Assembly (NCBI GenBank): GCA_947492995.1
Contig: CANLOU010000001.1
Location: 939,001-1,003,000 of the forward strand
Source: an uncultured Litoreibacter sp.
Lineage (GTDB): Bacteria > Pseudomonadota > Alphaproteobacteria > Rhodobacterales > Rhodobacteraceae
DNA length: 64,000 nt
Reading direction: 5' to 3'
Below the pieces are notes generated by a model. That model saw nothing but the letters and a program-made list of their open reading frames with translations, was not told where the DNA came from and ran no database searches. Made by a program: the position numbers and the translations under genes. This document shows positions 13,509 to 21,315 of this stretch, piece after piece (the first letter of the stretch is position 1; each line of letters opens with the position of its first letter).

Positions 13509-13771
13509 GCATGGCGTAAGCCGTTTAGCGTGCAGCGAGGTCTCGCTTTGAGCCCAGAGTGCCGCATGTTGAGAACGGCGCAAAAGGCAGTTTCCAGATC
13601 AAAACCCCGTATATGGGGTGAGAAAGCTTTTCTAAAAGATGATTTTTTATTCATATAAAACAGAAGCTTATATATTATGACGTGAATTTTTTGAGAAATT
13701 TAGAACTTTAATGTCGAAAATTGAAAGCGGCTTCCGTCCTAGGGGTACAAAACCAAAAGAAGGACGAAGAC
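13509..13771. other. AT-rich intergenic stretch between hemE and the ECF42 island
   Basis: This 263-base stretch has no convincing gene. Its centre (about 13620-13715) is much richer in A and T than the flanking photosynthesis genes, with runs such as GATTTTTTATTCATAT. The right end carries the promoter-like elements described separately. I see no clear hairpin terminator for hemE. Confidence 0.6.
13712..13738 (+). promoter_or_regulatory. Putative ECF42-type promoter upstream of the MAPEG gene
   Basis: TGTCGA at 13712-13717 and CGTC at 13735-13738 are separated by 17 bases, with the MAPEG start 33 bases further on. As I recall, work on ECF42 sigma factors reported TGTCGA at -35 and a CGA/TC-type -10. 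The sigma gene two positions downstream belongs to that group, so autoregulation of the three-gene unit is likely. The match is by eye only. Confidence 0.6.
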
Positions 13772-14164
13772 ATGATTTTCACTGTAACACCAATCTACGC
13801 GTTGGCCGCCGCCATCATCTACATGGTTCTCTGGATGCGGGTCACCGCTAAGCGCAGCGCTGCCGGGCAATCGATCGGCGATGGAGGCGACGTAGATTTA
13901 CTTTTGCGCGTCCGCCAACATGGCAATTGCGCTGAATGGGTCAGCTTTGTTTTGATCCTGATGATCCTCGCTGAGGGGATGGGCGCACCGTCACTTTATC
14001 TCCATATCAGCGGCGCGCTTTTGCTTCTTGGGCGGATTGCACATCCCTTTGGCCTCAAGAAGGACAATGCAGGTCATGCCCTGCGCTACGTCGGCAATGG
14101 ATCCAACATGCTTGCAACGCTGAATCTGATGATCTGCCTAGGCGTGAACATTCTTGGCGTCTAA
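13772..14164 (+). CDS. MAPEG family membrane protein
   Basis: The predicted product is a 130-residue protein with four hydrophobic helices and the MAPEG layout (membrane-associated proteins in eicosanoid and glutathione metabolism). The conserved patch R-x-HGN-x-x-E is visible as RVRQHGNCAEW, followed by FVLILMILAE; the C-terminal part contains RYVGNGSNM. The start at 13772 has an AAGGACGAAG ribosome-binding site. It appears to be the first gene of a unit with the DGPF protein and the ECF sigma factor, possibly as a target in membrane or electrophile stress. The substrate is unknown. Confidence 0.85.
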   Translation: MIFTVTPIYALAAAIIYMVLWMRVTAKRSAAGQSIGDGGDVDLLLRVRQHGNCAEWVSFVLILMILAEGMGAPSLYLHISGALLLLGRIAHPFGLKKDNAGHALRYVGNGSNMLATLNLMICLGVNILGV

Positions 14165-14211
14165 CGGCAAGAACCTCTCTAAACTCAATCTAAACCTGAA
14201 AGTAAAGACCA

Positions 14212-14571
14212 ATGAAATACATGCTTTTGATTTACAACAATCCTGAACAGCAACCGCAATATGGCACGCCCGAGTTTGAAGCCATGATGGGAGGGTTCTT
14301 TGCCGCAAACGAAAAGATGAAGGCGGACGGTGTGCTCGTTGATGGCGAAAGTCTCAATGAACCAGACACGGCAACCTCGGTGCGCGTTAAGGCAGGCAAG
14401 ACCGAGACGATGGACGGACCCTTTGCCGAAACCCGAGAATACCTTGGTGGCTACTACATAGTCGACGTGCCCGATCTTGATACGGCGGTCACCTATGCCG
14501 AAATGATCCCATCAGCTGCCTTCGGCACCATCGAGGTGCGCGCGCTGATGGACTACAACCCGGCAGGCTGA
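14212..14571 (+). CDS. YCII-related DGPF domain protein
   Basis: The product is a soluble 119-residue protein of the YCII/DGPF family, recognised from MKYMLLIYNNPEQ at the N-terminus and the naming motif MDGPFAETREYLGGYY in the middle. DGPF proteins are the usual genomic partners of ECF42 sigma factors and can be their main targets. The biochemical function is unknown; the fold resembles dimeric ferredoxin-like YciI proteins. The sigma gene starts three bases after the stop. Confidence 0.92.
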   Translation: MKYMLLIYNNPEQQPQYGTPEFEAMMGGFFAANEKMKADGVLVDGESLNEPDTATSVRVKAGKTETMDGPFAETREYLGGYYIVDVPDLDTAVTYAEMIPSAAFGTIEVRALMDYNPAG

Positions 14572-14574
14572 TCC

Positions 14575-15801
14575 ATGACCAAACCAGCCGCCCCAATTGC
14601 GATCAACAATGCCATTGAAAATGTGCTGCGTCATGATCGTGGGCGGCTGATTGCCGGATTGACCACTCGCCTGCATGATCTGCAACTCGCCGAGGATGCG
14701 CTTCAGGATGCGCTAATTTCGGCCATGTCCCATTGGGGGCGATCCGGGCTTCCACATTCCCCCGTCGGTTGGCTGATGAAAGTGGGATTGAACAAGGGGA
14801 TCGACAGGGTCCGCAAAGGCCAGAGCGAAACAAGAAAGGCCGATGATCTAATGATTGTATCTGCGAAACATGCTGAGCGTCTTGATGATGAACCGATCCC
14901 GGACGAGCGATTGCGTCTGATCTTCGCCTGCTGCCATCCGGTGCTGGAAGAGAAATCTCGTGTAGCCCTTACCCTGCGCACTGTTTGTTACCTGACGACC
15001 CGCGAGATCGCTGCGGCTTTTCTTGATAATGATGTGGCCATCGGCCAGCGAATTTCGCGCGCCAAGGCGAAACTAAAGGAGGCAGGCGTCGCGTTTGAAA
15101 TCCCCGATCAAGAGGTTTGGCCCGCGCGATTGGATGCAGTTCTGTCTACGCTCTACCTGATCTACACCGTGGGATACGTGAGCGAAGATGAAAGCGACCG
15201 AGACCTGGCTGCCGAGGCGATGTTTCTGTTACGCCTTTTGGATCGGCTCCGTTCAGATGATCCGGAGATCGAAGGCGCTCTTGCTCTCGTTCTGCTAACC
15301 GAAGCACGACGCAAAGCGCGGATAGGAACGGATGGGGCAACCGTACCGCCTGAAGCCCAAGATCGAAGCCTTTGGGATACGCACATGATCCGTGAGGGCC
15401 AAGAGATACTGGCGCAAGCCGTAGAACGAGGTCGCCCCGGCCCCTACCAGATCAAGGCTGCGATTGCGGATTGCCACATGTCCCGACCCAAGCCCGACTG
15501 GCAGCAGATCTCACTGCTTTATGGCTCGCTTTGGGTGCACGAGCCTACGCCAGTCGTAGCCCTGAATTGGGCCGTTGTTATGGCCGAGCTTGGCAAGACA
15601 GACCTAGCGGTACAAAAAATTGAAGCGTTAGGAACGACACTGAAGGACTTTCAACCCTATTACGCCGCCTACGCGAGTGTGCTTGGTCAGGCCGGTCGTA
15701 CCAATGAATCAAGGGCAGCTTATGAGAGGGCAATTGAGCTTGCGCAGAACTCTTCAAGCCGGAGGTTCCTAGAGAAAAAACTCCAGCAAGAGAACAACTG
15801 A
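14575..15801 (+). CDS. ECF42-type RNA polymerase sigma factor with C-terminal TPR-like extension
   Basis: The protein has 408 residues, about twice the length of a minimal ECF sigma factor. Region 2 lies around LAEDALQDALISAMSHW (about residues 38-55), and region 4 is the helix-turn-helix around LTTREIAAAFLD (about 140-180). The remaining 220 residues form a helical extension with TPR-like repeats, including PVVALNWAVVMAELG and AYERAIELAQ. Long C-terminal domain plus adjacent DGPF gene is the hallmark of group ECF42, where the extension is needed for activity. No anti-sigma factor gene is adjacent. The signal it responds to is unknown. Confidence 0.9.
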   Translation: MTKPAAPIAINNAIENVLRHDRGRLIAGLTTRLHDLQLAEDALQDALISAMSHWGRSGLPHSPVGWLMKVGLNKGIDRVRKGQSETRKADDLMIVSAKHAERLDDEPIPDERLRLIFACCHPVLEEKSRVALTLRTVCYLTTREIAAAFLDNDVAIGQRISRAKAKLKEAGVAFEIPDQEVWPARLDAVLSTLYLIYTVGYVSEDESDRDLAAEAMFLLRLLDRLRSDDPEIEGALALVLLTEARRKARIGTDGATVPPEAQDRSLWDTHMIREGQEILAQAVERGRPGPYQIKAAIADCHMSRPKPDWQQISLLYGSLWVHEPTPVVALNWAVVMAELGKTDLAVQKIEALGTTLKDFQPYYAAYASVLGQAGRTNESRAAYERAIELAQNSSSRRFLEKKLQQENN

Positions 15802-16009
15802 TGCTTCATTGGTTCTCCATCAGCAACTCATAGCCAGCGGAACTGACGTGACACCCTCGGCTCCCTTACATTGCAAGCTCACCACTGTCGGGCCCTCTGA
15901 ACGATTGCCTAAGCCAAGGGGTCCGATGTCAGGTAAAGCCTCAAAATGCGGCGATTAATGAGTGGTAAACGCCGCAGTTAAAAAGACATTCTTTCAACAG
16001 GTTACAAAG
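15802..16009. other. Intergenic stretch after the ECF42 gene with an imperfect terminator-like hairpin
   Basis: No gene is seen. TGCGGCG at 15947-15953 can pair with CGCCGCA at 15970-15976 across a 16-base loop, followed by GTTAAAA. This could end the sigma-factor transcript, but the loop is long. The stretch separates the ECF42 island from convergent hemF. Confidence 0.4.
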
Positions 16010-16027
16010 TCCGACGCACGCGTCGGA
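16010..16027 (-). terminator. Terminator hairpin directly after hemF
   Basis: On the minus strand TCCGACG and CGTCGGA form a 7-bp stem around a four-base loop, starting on the base next to the hemF stop and followed by CTTTGT. It probably ends the crtA-bchIDO-hemF transcript. Confidence 0.65.
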
Positions 16028-16906
16028 TCAGTACCACTTGGCCACAGGCGGCAAGCTCATCAGCACGGCATTCGCGTCGTGGCCTGTCTCCAGCCCGAAT
16101 TTTGTGCCGCGATCATAGACCAGATTATACTCCGCATAGAGCCCGCGATGCTCCAGCTGGATGTTCTTCTCAGCCTCACCCCAGTCCATCTCCCGGCGAC
16201 GATCGACCAGCGGAATATAGGCGGGCAAGAAAGCCGACCCCACATGCTGGGTCAGCTTGAAATCGGCCTCCCAATCGCCGGTGTTGCGATCATCATAAAA
16301 GATGCCGCCCACCCCCCGCGCGCGATGGCGGTGCGGGATATAGAAATACTCGTCGGCCCATTTCTTCAGGTCATCATAGAGGTCATCACCATGGGGATCG
16401 CAGGCCGTCTTCATCTCGAAATGAAAATGCGCCGTGTCTTCTTCATATTCGATGCAGGGGTTCAGGTCGGCCCCGCCGCCGAACCACCACGCATGGGGGG
16501 TCCAAAACATCCGGGTGTTCATATGAACCGCCGGCGCATGTGGATTTTGCATATGTGCCACCAGCGAGATGCCGGCAGCCCAAAACCGCGGGTCGTCCTT
16601 CATGCCCGGGATCCCTTTGCGGGCAGCCATCGCGTTTTGCGCGCGCTCACCAAGGGTTCCGTAAACGGTCGAAATGTTCACGCCGACTTTCTCAAACACA
16701 CGCCCGCCGCGCATGACGCTCATCTCTCCGCCGCCCGCGTCTGAGCCATCATCAGAGGAGCGTTTGGTCTTGGTCACCTCGACACGCCCGGCTGGGCCAT
16801 CGCCGTCGTGGCGATCCTCCAAGGCATGAAATTCTGCCACGATCTGGTCGCGCAGGGTGCGGAACCACGCGGCTGCTTTGGTTTTCTCGGACTCAAATTC
16901 GCTCAT
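16028..16906 (-). CDS. hemF: Oxygen-dependent coproporphyrinogen III oxidase HemF
   Basis: HemF oxidatively decarboxylates coproporphyrinogen III to protoporphyrinogen IX with O2. From the start at 16906 (MSEFESEKTK) the protein has 292 residues; an ATG at 16918 adds four. Typical motifs are MRGGRVFEKVGVN, HMNTRMFW near the active site, WWFGGGADLNP and the C-terminal YNLVYDRGTKFGL. It lies 81 bases downstream of bchO on the same strand, so it may be the last gene of the crtA-bchIDO operon. The oxygen-requiring form fits the aerobic pathway seen elsewhere in the cluster. Confidence 0.96.
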   Translation of the reverse strand: MSEFESEKTKAAAWFRTLRDQIVAEFHALEDRHDGDGPAGRVEVTKTKRSSDDGSDAGGGEMSVMRGGRVFEKVGVNISTVYGTLGERAQNAMAARKGIPGMKDDPRFWAAGISLVAHMQNPHAPAVHMNTRMFWTPHAWWFGGGADLNPCIEYEEDTAHFHFEMKTACDPHGDDLYDDLKKWADEYFYIPHRHRARGVGGIFYDDRNTGDWEADFKLTQHVGSAFLPAYIPLVDRRREMDWGEAEKNIQLEHRGLYAEYNLVYDRGTKFGLETGHDANAVLMSLPPVAKWY

Positions 16907-16987
16907 ATTGTCTAACATGTGATTGCCTCGATCCTTCTACATTCGCTTAAAATTTGCATGGGTGCCACGCCTTTTCTTTGTCCCAGA

Positions 16988-17848
16988 TCATGCCAGCTGG
17001 GCCGACAAAAACGATCTCATTTCTGCCGCGATAAGAGGGCCGTTTTCTTCATGGGCGAGGTGGCCCAATTCTGGCAAATCAACCACCCGGGCGTCTGGCA
17101 TTTTCGCTGCCACCTCAGTGGAGGTTGCGGGCGGCACCGCCTTGTCGTTGGCACCGGTAATCAAGAGCGTGGGCGACGGGTGCGTGGCCAGACTTTCCAA
17201 CAAAGGATCAAGCTGCCATTGCGCCATCATGGAAAGCGTTCCCGCCACATGGGATTTGTCGCTGACTAGGCGGCGGTAGAATTCCTGATCTTCGATGGGA
17301 AGCTTTGACCCCGTGCCGTCCAGCAACCGTTGGACTGACTTTGGCCGTGCGTTGGACGCTGTGAAGACATGGGCAACCCAAGGTGTGGATGCCAGAGCCT
17401 TTGCGATCAAAGGGAACGCGACGCCGGCAAGCCCCTTGAAGTTACCAAGTGCCGCATTGATGCCGACGATAGGCGGCGCTGTGTCCATACGTTGCGCCAT
17501 TTGCAATGCAATCGCGGCACCGGCGGAATGGCCGATCAACGCATCTGGTGCCCATCCCTCCTGGTCGCAAAGCAATGCGATGTCCTCGCTCATGTCTTGT
17601 AGGCCGCACCGGTTCTGCGCCCCCAGCTTGGTGAACCCCTGCCCGGGCAGGTCGATTGCGATAAGGTGATAGCTGTTGGAAAGCGGTTGAAACATGTGCC
17701 GCCAGCTTTGCGTGGCCCCGCCTGCGCCATGCAAAAGCAACAATGTTGGTCCCGCTCCCATTTCCTGCACATGCCATTTATGGGGTTTGCTGAGCACAAA
17801 TCGGGAATGTTTCGCCTGTGGCCAATCGCCATTGCGCGCCCAATCCAC
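16988..17848 (-). CDS. bchO: Magnesium chelatase accessory protein BchO (alpha/beta hydrolase fold)
   Basis: BchO is an alpha/beta-hydrolase-fold protein found in bchIDO operons; its exact role beside Mg chelatase is not settled. The 286-residue product starts with a GTG at 17848 three bases after the bchD stop, and its N-terminus MDWARNGDWP is typical of the family. The oxyanion-hole motif LLLHGAGG and the nucleophile elbow GHSAG (LIGHSAGAAIA) are present, as is a C-terminal histidine in ELGHLAHEE. The catalytic residues appear intact. Confidence 0.94.
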   Translation of the reverse strand: MDWARNGDWPQAKHSRFVLSKPHKWHVQEMGAGPTLLLLHGAGGATQSWRHMFQPLSNSYHLIAIDLPGQGFTKLGAQNRCGLQDMSEDIALLCDQEGWAPDALIGHSAGAAIALQMAQRMDTAPPIVGINAALGNFKGLAGVAFPLIAKALASTPWVAHVFTASNARPKSVQRLLDGTGSKLPIEDQEFYRRLVSDKSHVAGTLSMMAQWQLDPLLESLATHPSPTLLITGANDKAVPPATSTEVAAKMPDARVVDLPELGHLAHEENGPLIAAEMRSFLSAQLA

Positions 17849-17851
17849 AGC

Positions 17852-19495
17852 TCAGACCTCAAGCGTGTTGGTTACGGCCTTGGATAGTTTTCGCGCGTCG
17901 GCGCGCGGGAGTGCGATGTAAGGCGCCCTCATCTCATCTGCCAATCCGGCCAGTGCGGCAGATGCGCGGTTGCCGGTATCTATCACGATAGCTTCGATGC
18001 CAGCGTCGCCGACGAGGCGCGCCATCTTTGATGCGTCTTGCCCTGCCTGCAAGCGATTGTTGCTGCCGTCCAATGCCACATTGCTGCGCCCGTCGGTCAG
18101 CAAAACCACAGTTGGGGTCAGTCCTTTCTGTTTCGCAGTGCGCGCCATTGTCATTGCAGCCGCAAGACCTGCAGCGGTTGGTGTGCCACCACCGCCCGGA
18201 AGTTCGGCCAGACGGCGCTTCGTTTGCACAAGCGATCTGGTGGGGGGCAATAGAACCTCTGCTTCCGTTCCGCGGAAGGAAATCAACGCAACGTGGTCAC
18301 GGCGGGCGTAGGCTTCAGCCAGCAGCAATTCAACGGCACCTTTCGCCTCGCCCAATCTTGCCAGCGCGGCTGATCCTGACGCGTCAACAGTGAAGATCAA
18401 CAACCGATCCGACAGCTGCTGGTAGCGTTTTGCTCTCAGATCGCTTGGGTGAACGAGTGCGCCAAGATGGTCAGGCTTGGATGTTTTCCTGACTGTTTGC
18501 CACGGAACTGCAGCGCGCAATGTCGCCATCAGATCAACACGAGCATCCGACTTGGCGCGCGTGTTGCGGGCAGGCAAGGGTCGGCCACGCCGGTTTCCGA
18601 TCCGTTTTTTGCCAGAACCTGATCCAGTCCCAAGCCGGTTTGTTCCCGAACCCAGTCGCGCCAGAAGGTCGGCTGGTAAAGCCGACTTTATCGCGTCCAA
18701 CAATAAGTCCTCGGGGATGTCGAGCTGCTCGCGACGGTCGGCATTGTCGGCATCAGTTTCGTGTTGTTCCGGTTCTTCGGGTTGGTCATCTGCAGTTGGC
18801 AGTTGCGTTGCGCGTGGGGCGTAGACCAGCGCGACCGCAGCCGAAACATCGTCTGCTTCGACCGAAAGCCGCCCCTTCCATGCCGCGTGCGCTTTGGAAA
18901 CCCTCAGTGCCTGAATCGGTGCGCGCAGGCTGGTGATACCCAGCTTAACCGCCAATACGACCAGCGTTTCTGGCAGGTCATCATCGAAGTCAACAGAACT
19001 GGGCGCGATGCCAGAGGGAGGACGCTTTGTGTCATTGCGTGCCTCAGCATAAGACACGTCATCCAGACACACGTGCATCGCCAGACGTTCCGACAAGGCT
19101 GAAGGCAAGGCCTCCTCTGGCTCAACGCCTTCATCTAGCGCAATGAGTGTTTGATGAGGTCGGCGATCTAGTGAGTCGGAAAGCATCCCGGCAAGCTGCG
19201 CATTTGTGCGTTCTGCCATCGGCAAGATCAGCGTAGCGTTTTTGCTGCTCAAAAGCCCGTCGTGTTGGATAAGAGCGCCGCTGTTCAAAGTTGCCGTTAG
19301 GTCGATGCCACCTTCCAGTTCATCAGGGGCAACGCTTGGATGTAGCCGCGTTTGCGCTGGCAGCCGGTCGCGGATCGCCTCCATCGCTGCTGTTCTTGCT
19401 GGCCCGACCCGCGCGCGGATCACCAATCCGCCAAGCCCGGACGGATCAATAGCCAACAACTCAATGGCGGTTACAGTGCGTTCCCATGGGGTCAT
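17852..19495 (-). CDS. bchD: Magnesium chelatase subunit D (BchD)
   Basis: BchD is the AAA+-like adaptor subunit that, with BchI, drives Mg insertion by BchH. The ATG at 19495 overlaps the bchI stop as TGATG and gives 547 residues. The N-terminal AAA-like half has no classic Walker A, as expected for BchD. A middle region rich in acidic residues and prolines (about residues 240-300) is followed by a C-terminal von Willebrand A domain with the metal-site motif DASGS (VDASGSAALARLGEAK) and LLTDGRSN. Confidence 0.96.
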   Translation of the reverse strand: MTPWERTVTAIELLAIDPSGLGGLVIRARVGPARTAAMEAIRDRLPAQTRLHPSVAPDELEGGIDLTATLNSGALIQHDGLLSSKNATLILPMAERTNAQLAGMLSDSLDRRPHQTLIALDEGVEPEEALPSALSERLAMHVCLDDVSYAEARNDTKRPPSGIAPSSVDFDDDLPETLVVLAVKLGITSLRAPIQALRVSKAHAAWKGRLSVEADDVSAAVALVYAPRATQLPTADDQPEEPEQHETDADNADRREQLDIPEDLLLDAIKSALPADLLARLGSGTNRLGTGSGSGKKRIGNRRGRPLPARNTRAKSDARVDLMATLRAAVPWQTVRKTSKPDHLGALVHPSDLRAKRYQQLSDRLLIFTVDASGSAALARLGEAKGAVELLLAEAYARRDHVALISFRGTEAEVLLPPTRSLVQTKRRLAELPGGGGTPTAAGLAAAMTMARTAKQKGLTPTVVLLTDGRSNVALDGSNNRLQAGQDASKMARLVGDAGIEAIVIDTGNRASAALAGLADEMRAPYIALPRADARKLSKAVTNTLEV

Positions 19496-20502
19496 CAAGC
19501 ACCAAGCACGTCTTCGACGATACGGCTGACGCGCGTGCCTGAACCAGCCTCATCCAATGGGTCGCGCCGCAGGCGGTGGCGGAGCGCGAGTGCGGCGACA
19601 TCTTTGATATGCGAACGGGTCAAGGCGGTATCTGCGCGGTACGCGGCATAGGCCCGCGCGGCTTTTAAGAGCGTAAGCTCGCCGCGCAGTCCGTCAGACC
19701 CAAGTTTGACACATAGCTCGGCAACATCGTGGAGGCTCTTGTCGGGTGTCTTCAGCTTTTTCAGGGCCTTTCTGGCCTTCAATATCTTGTCTTGCAGTGC
19801 CGCATCCTCGGCCTGCCATCGCAGCATGAAAGCTGCGTGGTCATTGTCATAGGCATCACGCCGTTTGATGACTTCAACCCGTTCGTTGATGTCCGTTGGG
19901 GATGCCACATCAACCGACAGCCCAAATCTATCCAAAAGCTGAGGGCGCAATTCGCCCTCTTCAGGGTTGCCGGAACCAACAAGGACGAACCGGGCCGCAT
20001 GCCTGATAGACAGGCCTTCGCGCTCAATGACGTTTTCGCCTGATTGAGCCACATCAAGAAGCAGGTCTACGATGTGATCTTCCAGCAAGTTTACTTCGTC
20101 TATGTACAAGTACCCGCGGTTTGCTTGTGCCAAAAGCCCCGGCTGAAACGCCTTTTCGCCCTTGGTTAGAGCCTTCTCAATGTCGAGAGCACCTGTCACG
20201 CGATCCTCTGATGCGCCCAGCGGCAGGTCAACAACCGGCGTCGGAATGCTATGCGTCGCCTTTGATGATACGGCGGCCCAGTCCGGGCAAAGTGCAGCCG
20301 TTTCGCTATTAACCGGACAGCCCTTCACCGCTTTGATCGGAGGCAGAAGGGCCGCCAATGCACGCACAGCCGTTGATTTGCCGGTTCCGCGATCTCCAAA
20401 CACCAAAACACCGCCGATAGATGGGTCGATGGCTGTCAAAATCATCGCGCGTTTCATTTCGGCTTGGCCGACAATCGCGGAAAAGGGGAAGGGCTGCTTC
20501 AT
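19495..20502 (-). CDS. bchI: Magnesium chelatase ATPase subunit I (BchI)
   Basis: BchI is the AAA+ ATPase of magnesium chelatase. The ATG at 20502 (MKQPFPFSAIVGQ) overlaps the crtA stop as ATGA and gives 335 residues. The Walker A motif GDRGTGKST lies at residues 36-44, the Walker B region is LYIDEVNLLEDHIVDLL, and the sensor motif VGSGNPEEGELRPQLLDRFG is clear. Together crtA-bchI-bchD-bchO are tightly coupled on the minus strand. Confidence 0.97.
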   Translation of the reverse strand: MKQPFPFSAIVGQAEMKRAMILTAIDPSIGGVLVFGDRGTGKSTAVRALAALLPPIKAVKGCPVNSETAALCPDWAAVSSKATHSIPTPVVDLPLGASEDRVTGALDIEKALTKGEKAFQPGLLAQANRGYLYIDEVNLLEDHIVDLLLDVAQSGENVIEREGLSIRHAARFVLVGSGNPEEGELRPQLLDRFGLSVDVASPTDINERVEVIKRRDAYDNDHAAFMLRWQAEDAALQDKILKARKALKKLKTPDKSLHDVAELCVKLGSDGLRGELTLLKAARAYAAYRADTALTRSHIKDVAALALRHRLRRDPLDEAGSGTRVSRIVEDVLGA

Positions 20503-21203
20503 GCGCTTTCCAGTTCTTTCAGGGGTGATTTTCCGTGCCAAGTCCCGTGGTCCGCAAGCACGTTAAAACGGGCGTAAAGTTCCTCGCGAAACCAGCCTTC
20601 TTCTCGAACGGCTTTGATGGCTTCCGCGTGATACCCTGTGCGGGCGAATTGGGCCATCTTGGTTGCGTCGGGCCAGATCGAAAAGGTGACCTGGTGAAGC
20701 CATGGGACTTCTCCGATCCCAATCTTGAAGGCGACATTCTTGTCGTTCCCGATGACCTTGGAAATATCCGGCACTTTGCGCCAAAACCTTGCCAATATTC
20801 TGGGTCTGATAGTCGCCCGGGTCAGTACGGCAAGGGGGCCATTTTTGTCTTTGTTAGACACTATAAATGGCGTCTTTCCTGACCATTCGCCACGCGTAGA
20901 ATCTGTGGACAAGAAGACCGTCCAGCTTTCCGCGGCCTTTGTCAGGTAGCGACCAAAAATCGGGCTTTGCGAGGTTCTGTTGCGTGCCGTTTCGATGTCA
21001 GGCCACGTTGCCAATATCGCATAGACGGCGGTGTTCGGTATAGGTGTGAACCCCTCGCCGGTGCCCGAACCGCAGAGCTTCCAAAACCCTATACCCGGGA
21101 CCTTCGCCATCGCGCCGCGTGCCATACCCATCATGCCAAGCGCCCAAAGGCGGGACGCGATGGAATCAAAGCGAAAAAAGCTGAGGCTGACGACCTGAGT
21201 CAT
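20499..21203 (-). CDS. crtA: Spheroidene monooxygenase CrtA
   Basis: CrtA oxygenates spheroidene at C-2 with O2 to give spheroidenone, the red carotenoid of aerobically grown relatives. The protein has 234 residues with the N-terminal signature VVSLSFFRFDSIASRLWALG and, further on, KLCGSGTGEGFTP. It is the first gene of the crtA-bchIDO(-hemF) unit and is divergent from crtI, with two PpsR-type palindromes between them. bchI overlaps its stop codon. Confidence 0.95.
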   Translation of the reverse strand: MTQVVSLSFFRFDSIASRLWALGMMGMARGAMAKVPGIGFWKLCGSGTGEGFTPIPNTAVYAILATWPDIETARNRTSQSPIFGRYLTKAAESWTVFLSTDSTRGEWSGKTPFIVSNKDKNGPLAVLTRATIRPRILARFWRKVPDISKVIGNDKNVAFKIGIGEVPWLHQVTFSIWPDATKMAQFARTGYHAEAIKAVREEGWFREELYARFNVLADHGTWHGKSPLKELESA

Positions 21204-21222
21204 GGGGCGCAGAATCCTTTAG

Positions 21223-21240
21223 TGTAAACGTAGGCTTACA
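21223..21240. promoter_or_regulatory. PpsR/CrtJ-type operator 1 between crtA and crtI
   Basis: TGTAAACGTAGGCTTACA matches TGT-N12-ACA and is symmetric in its outer five bases. It lies 20 bases upstream of the crtA start, overlapping the likely crtA promoter. A second box lies 56 bases away on the crtI side. Confidence 0.8.
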
Positions 21241-21278
21241 CAATTTAGCCCCTGTGAAAAGATGTGTGACAGTTTTAT

Positions 21279-21296
21279 TGTAAACCAAACTAGACA
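21279..21296. promoter_or_regulatory. PpsR/CrtJ-type operator 2 between crtA and crtI
   Basis: TGTAAACCAAACTAGACA matches TGT-N12-ACA and lies 20 bases upstream of the crtI start. With the box at 21223 it forms a pair suited to cooperative binding by the repressor and control of both divergent operons. Confidence 0.78.
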
Positions 21297-21315
21297 GTAG
21301 TACCGTTTCCACGAC

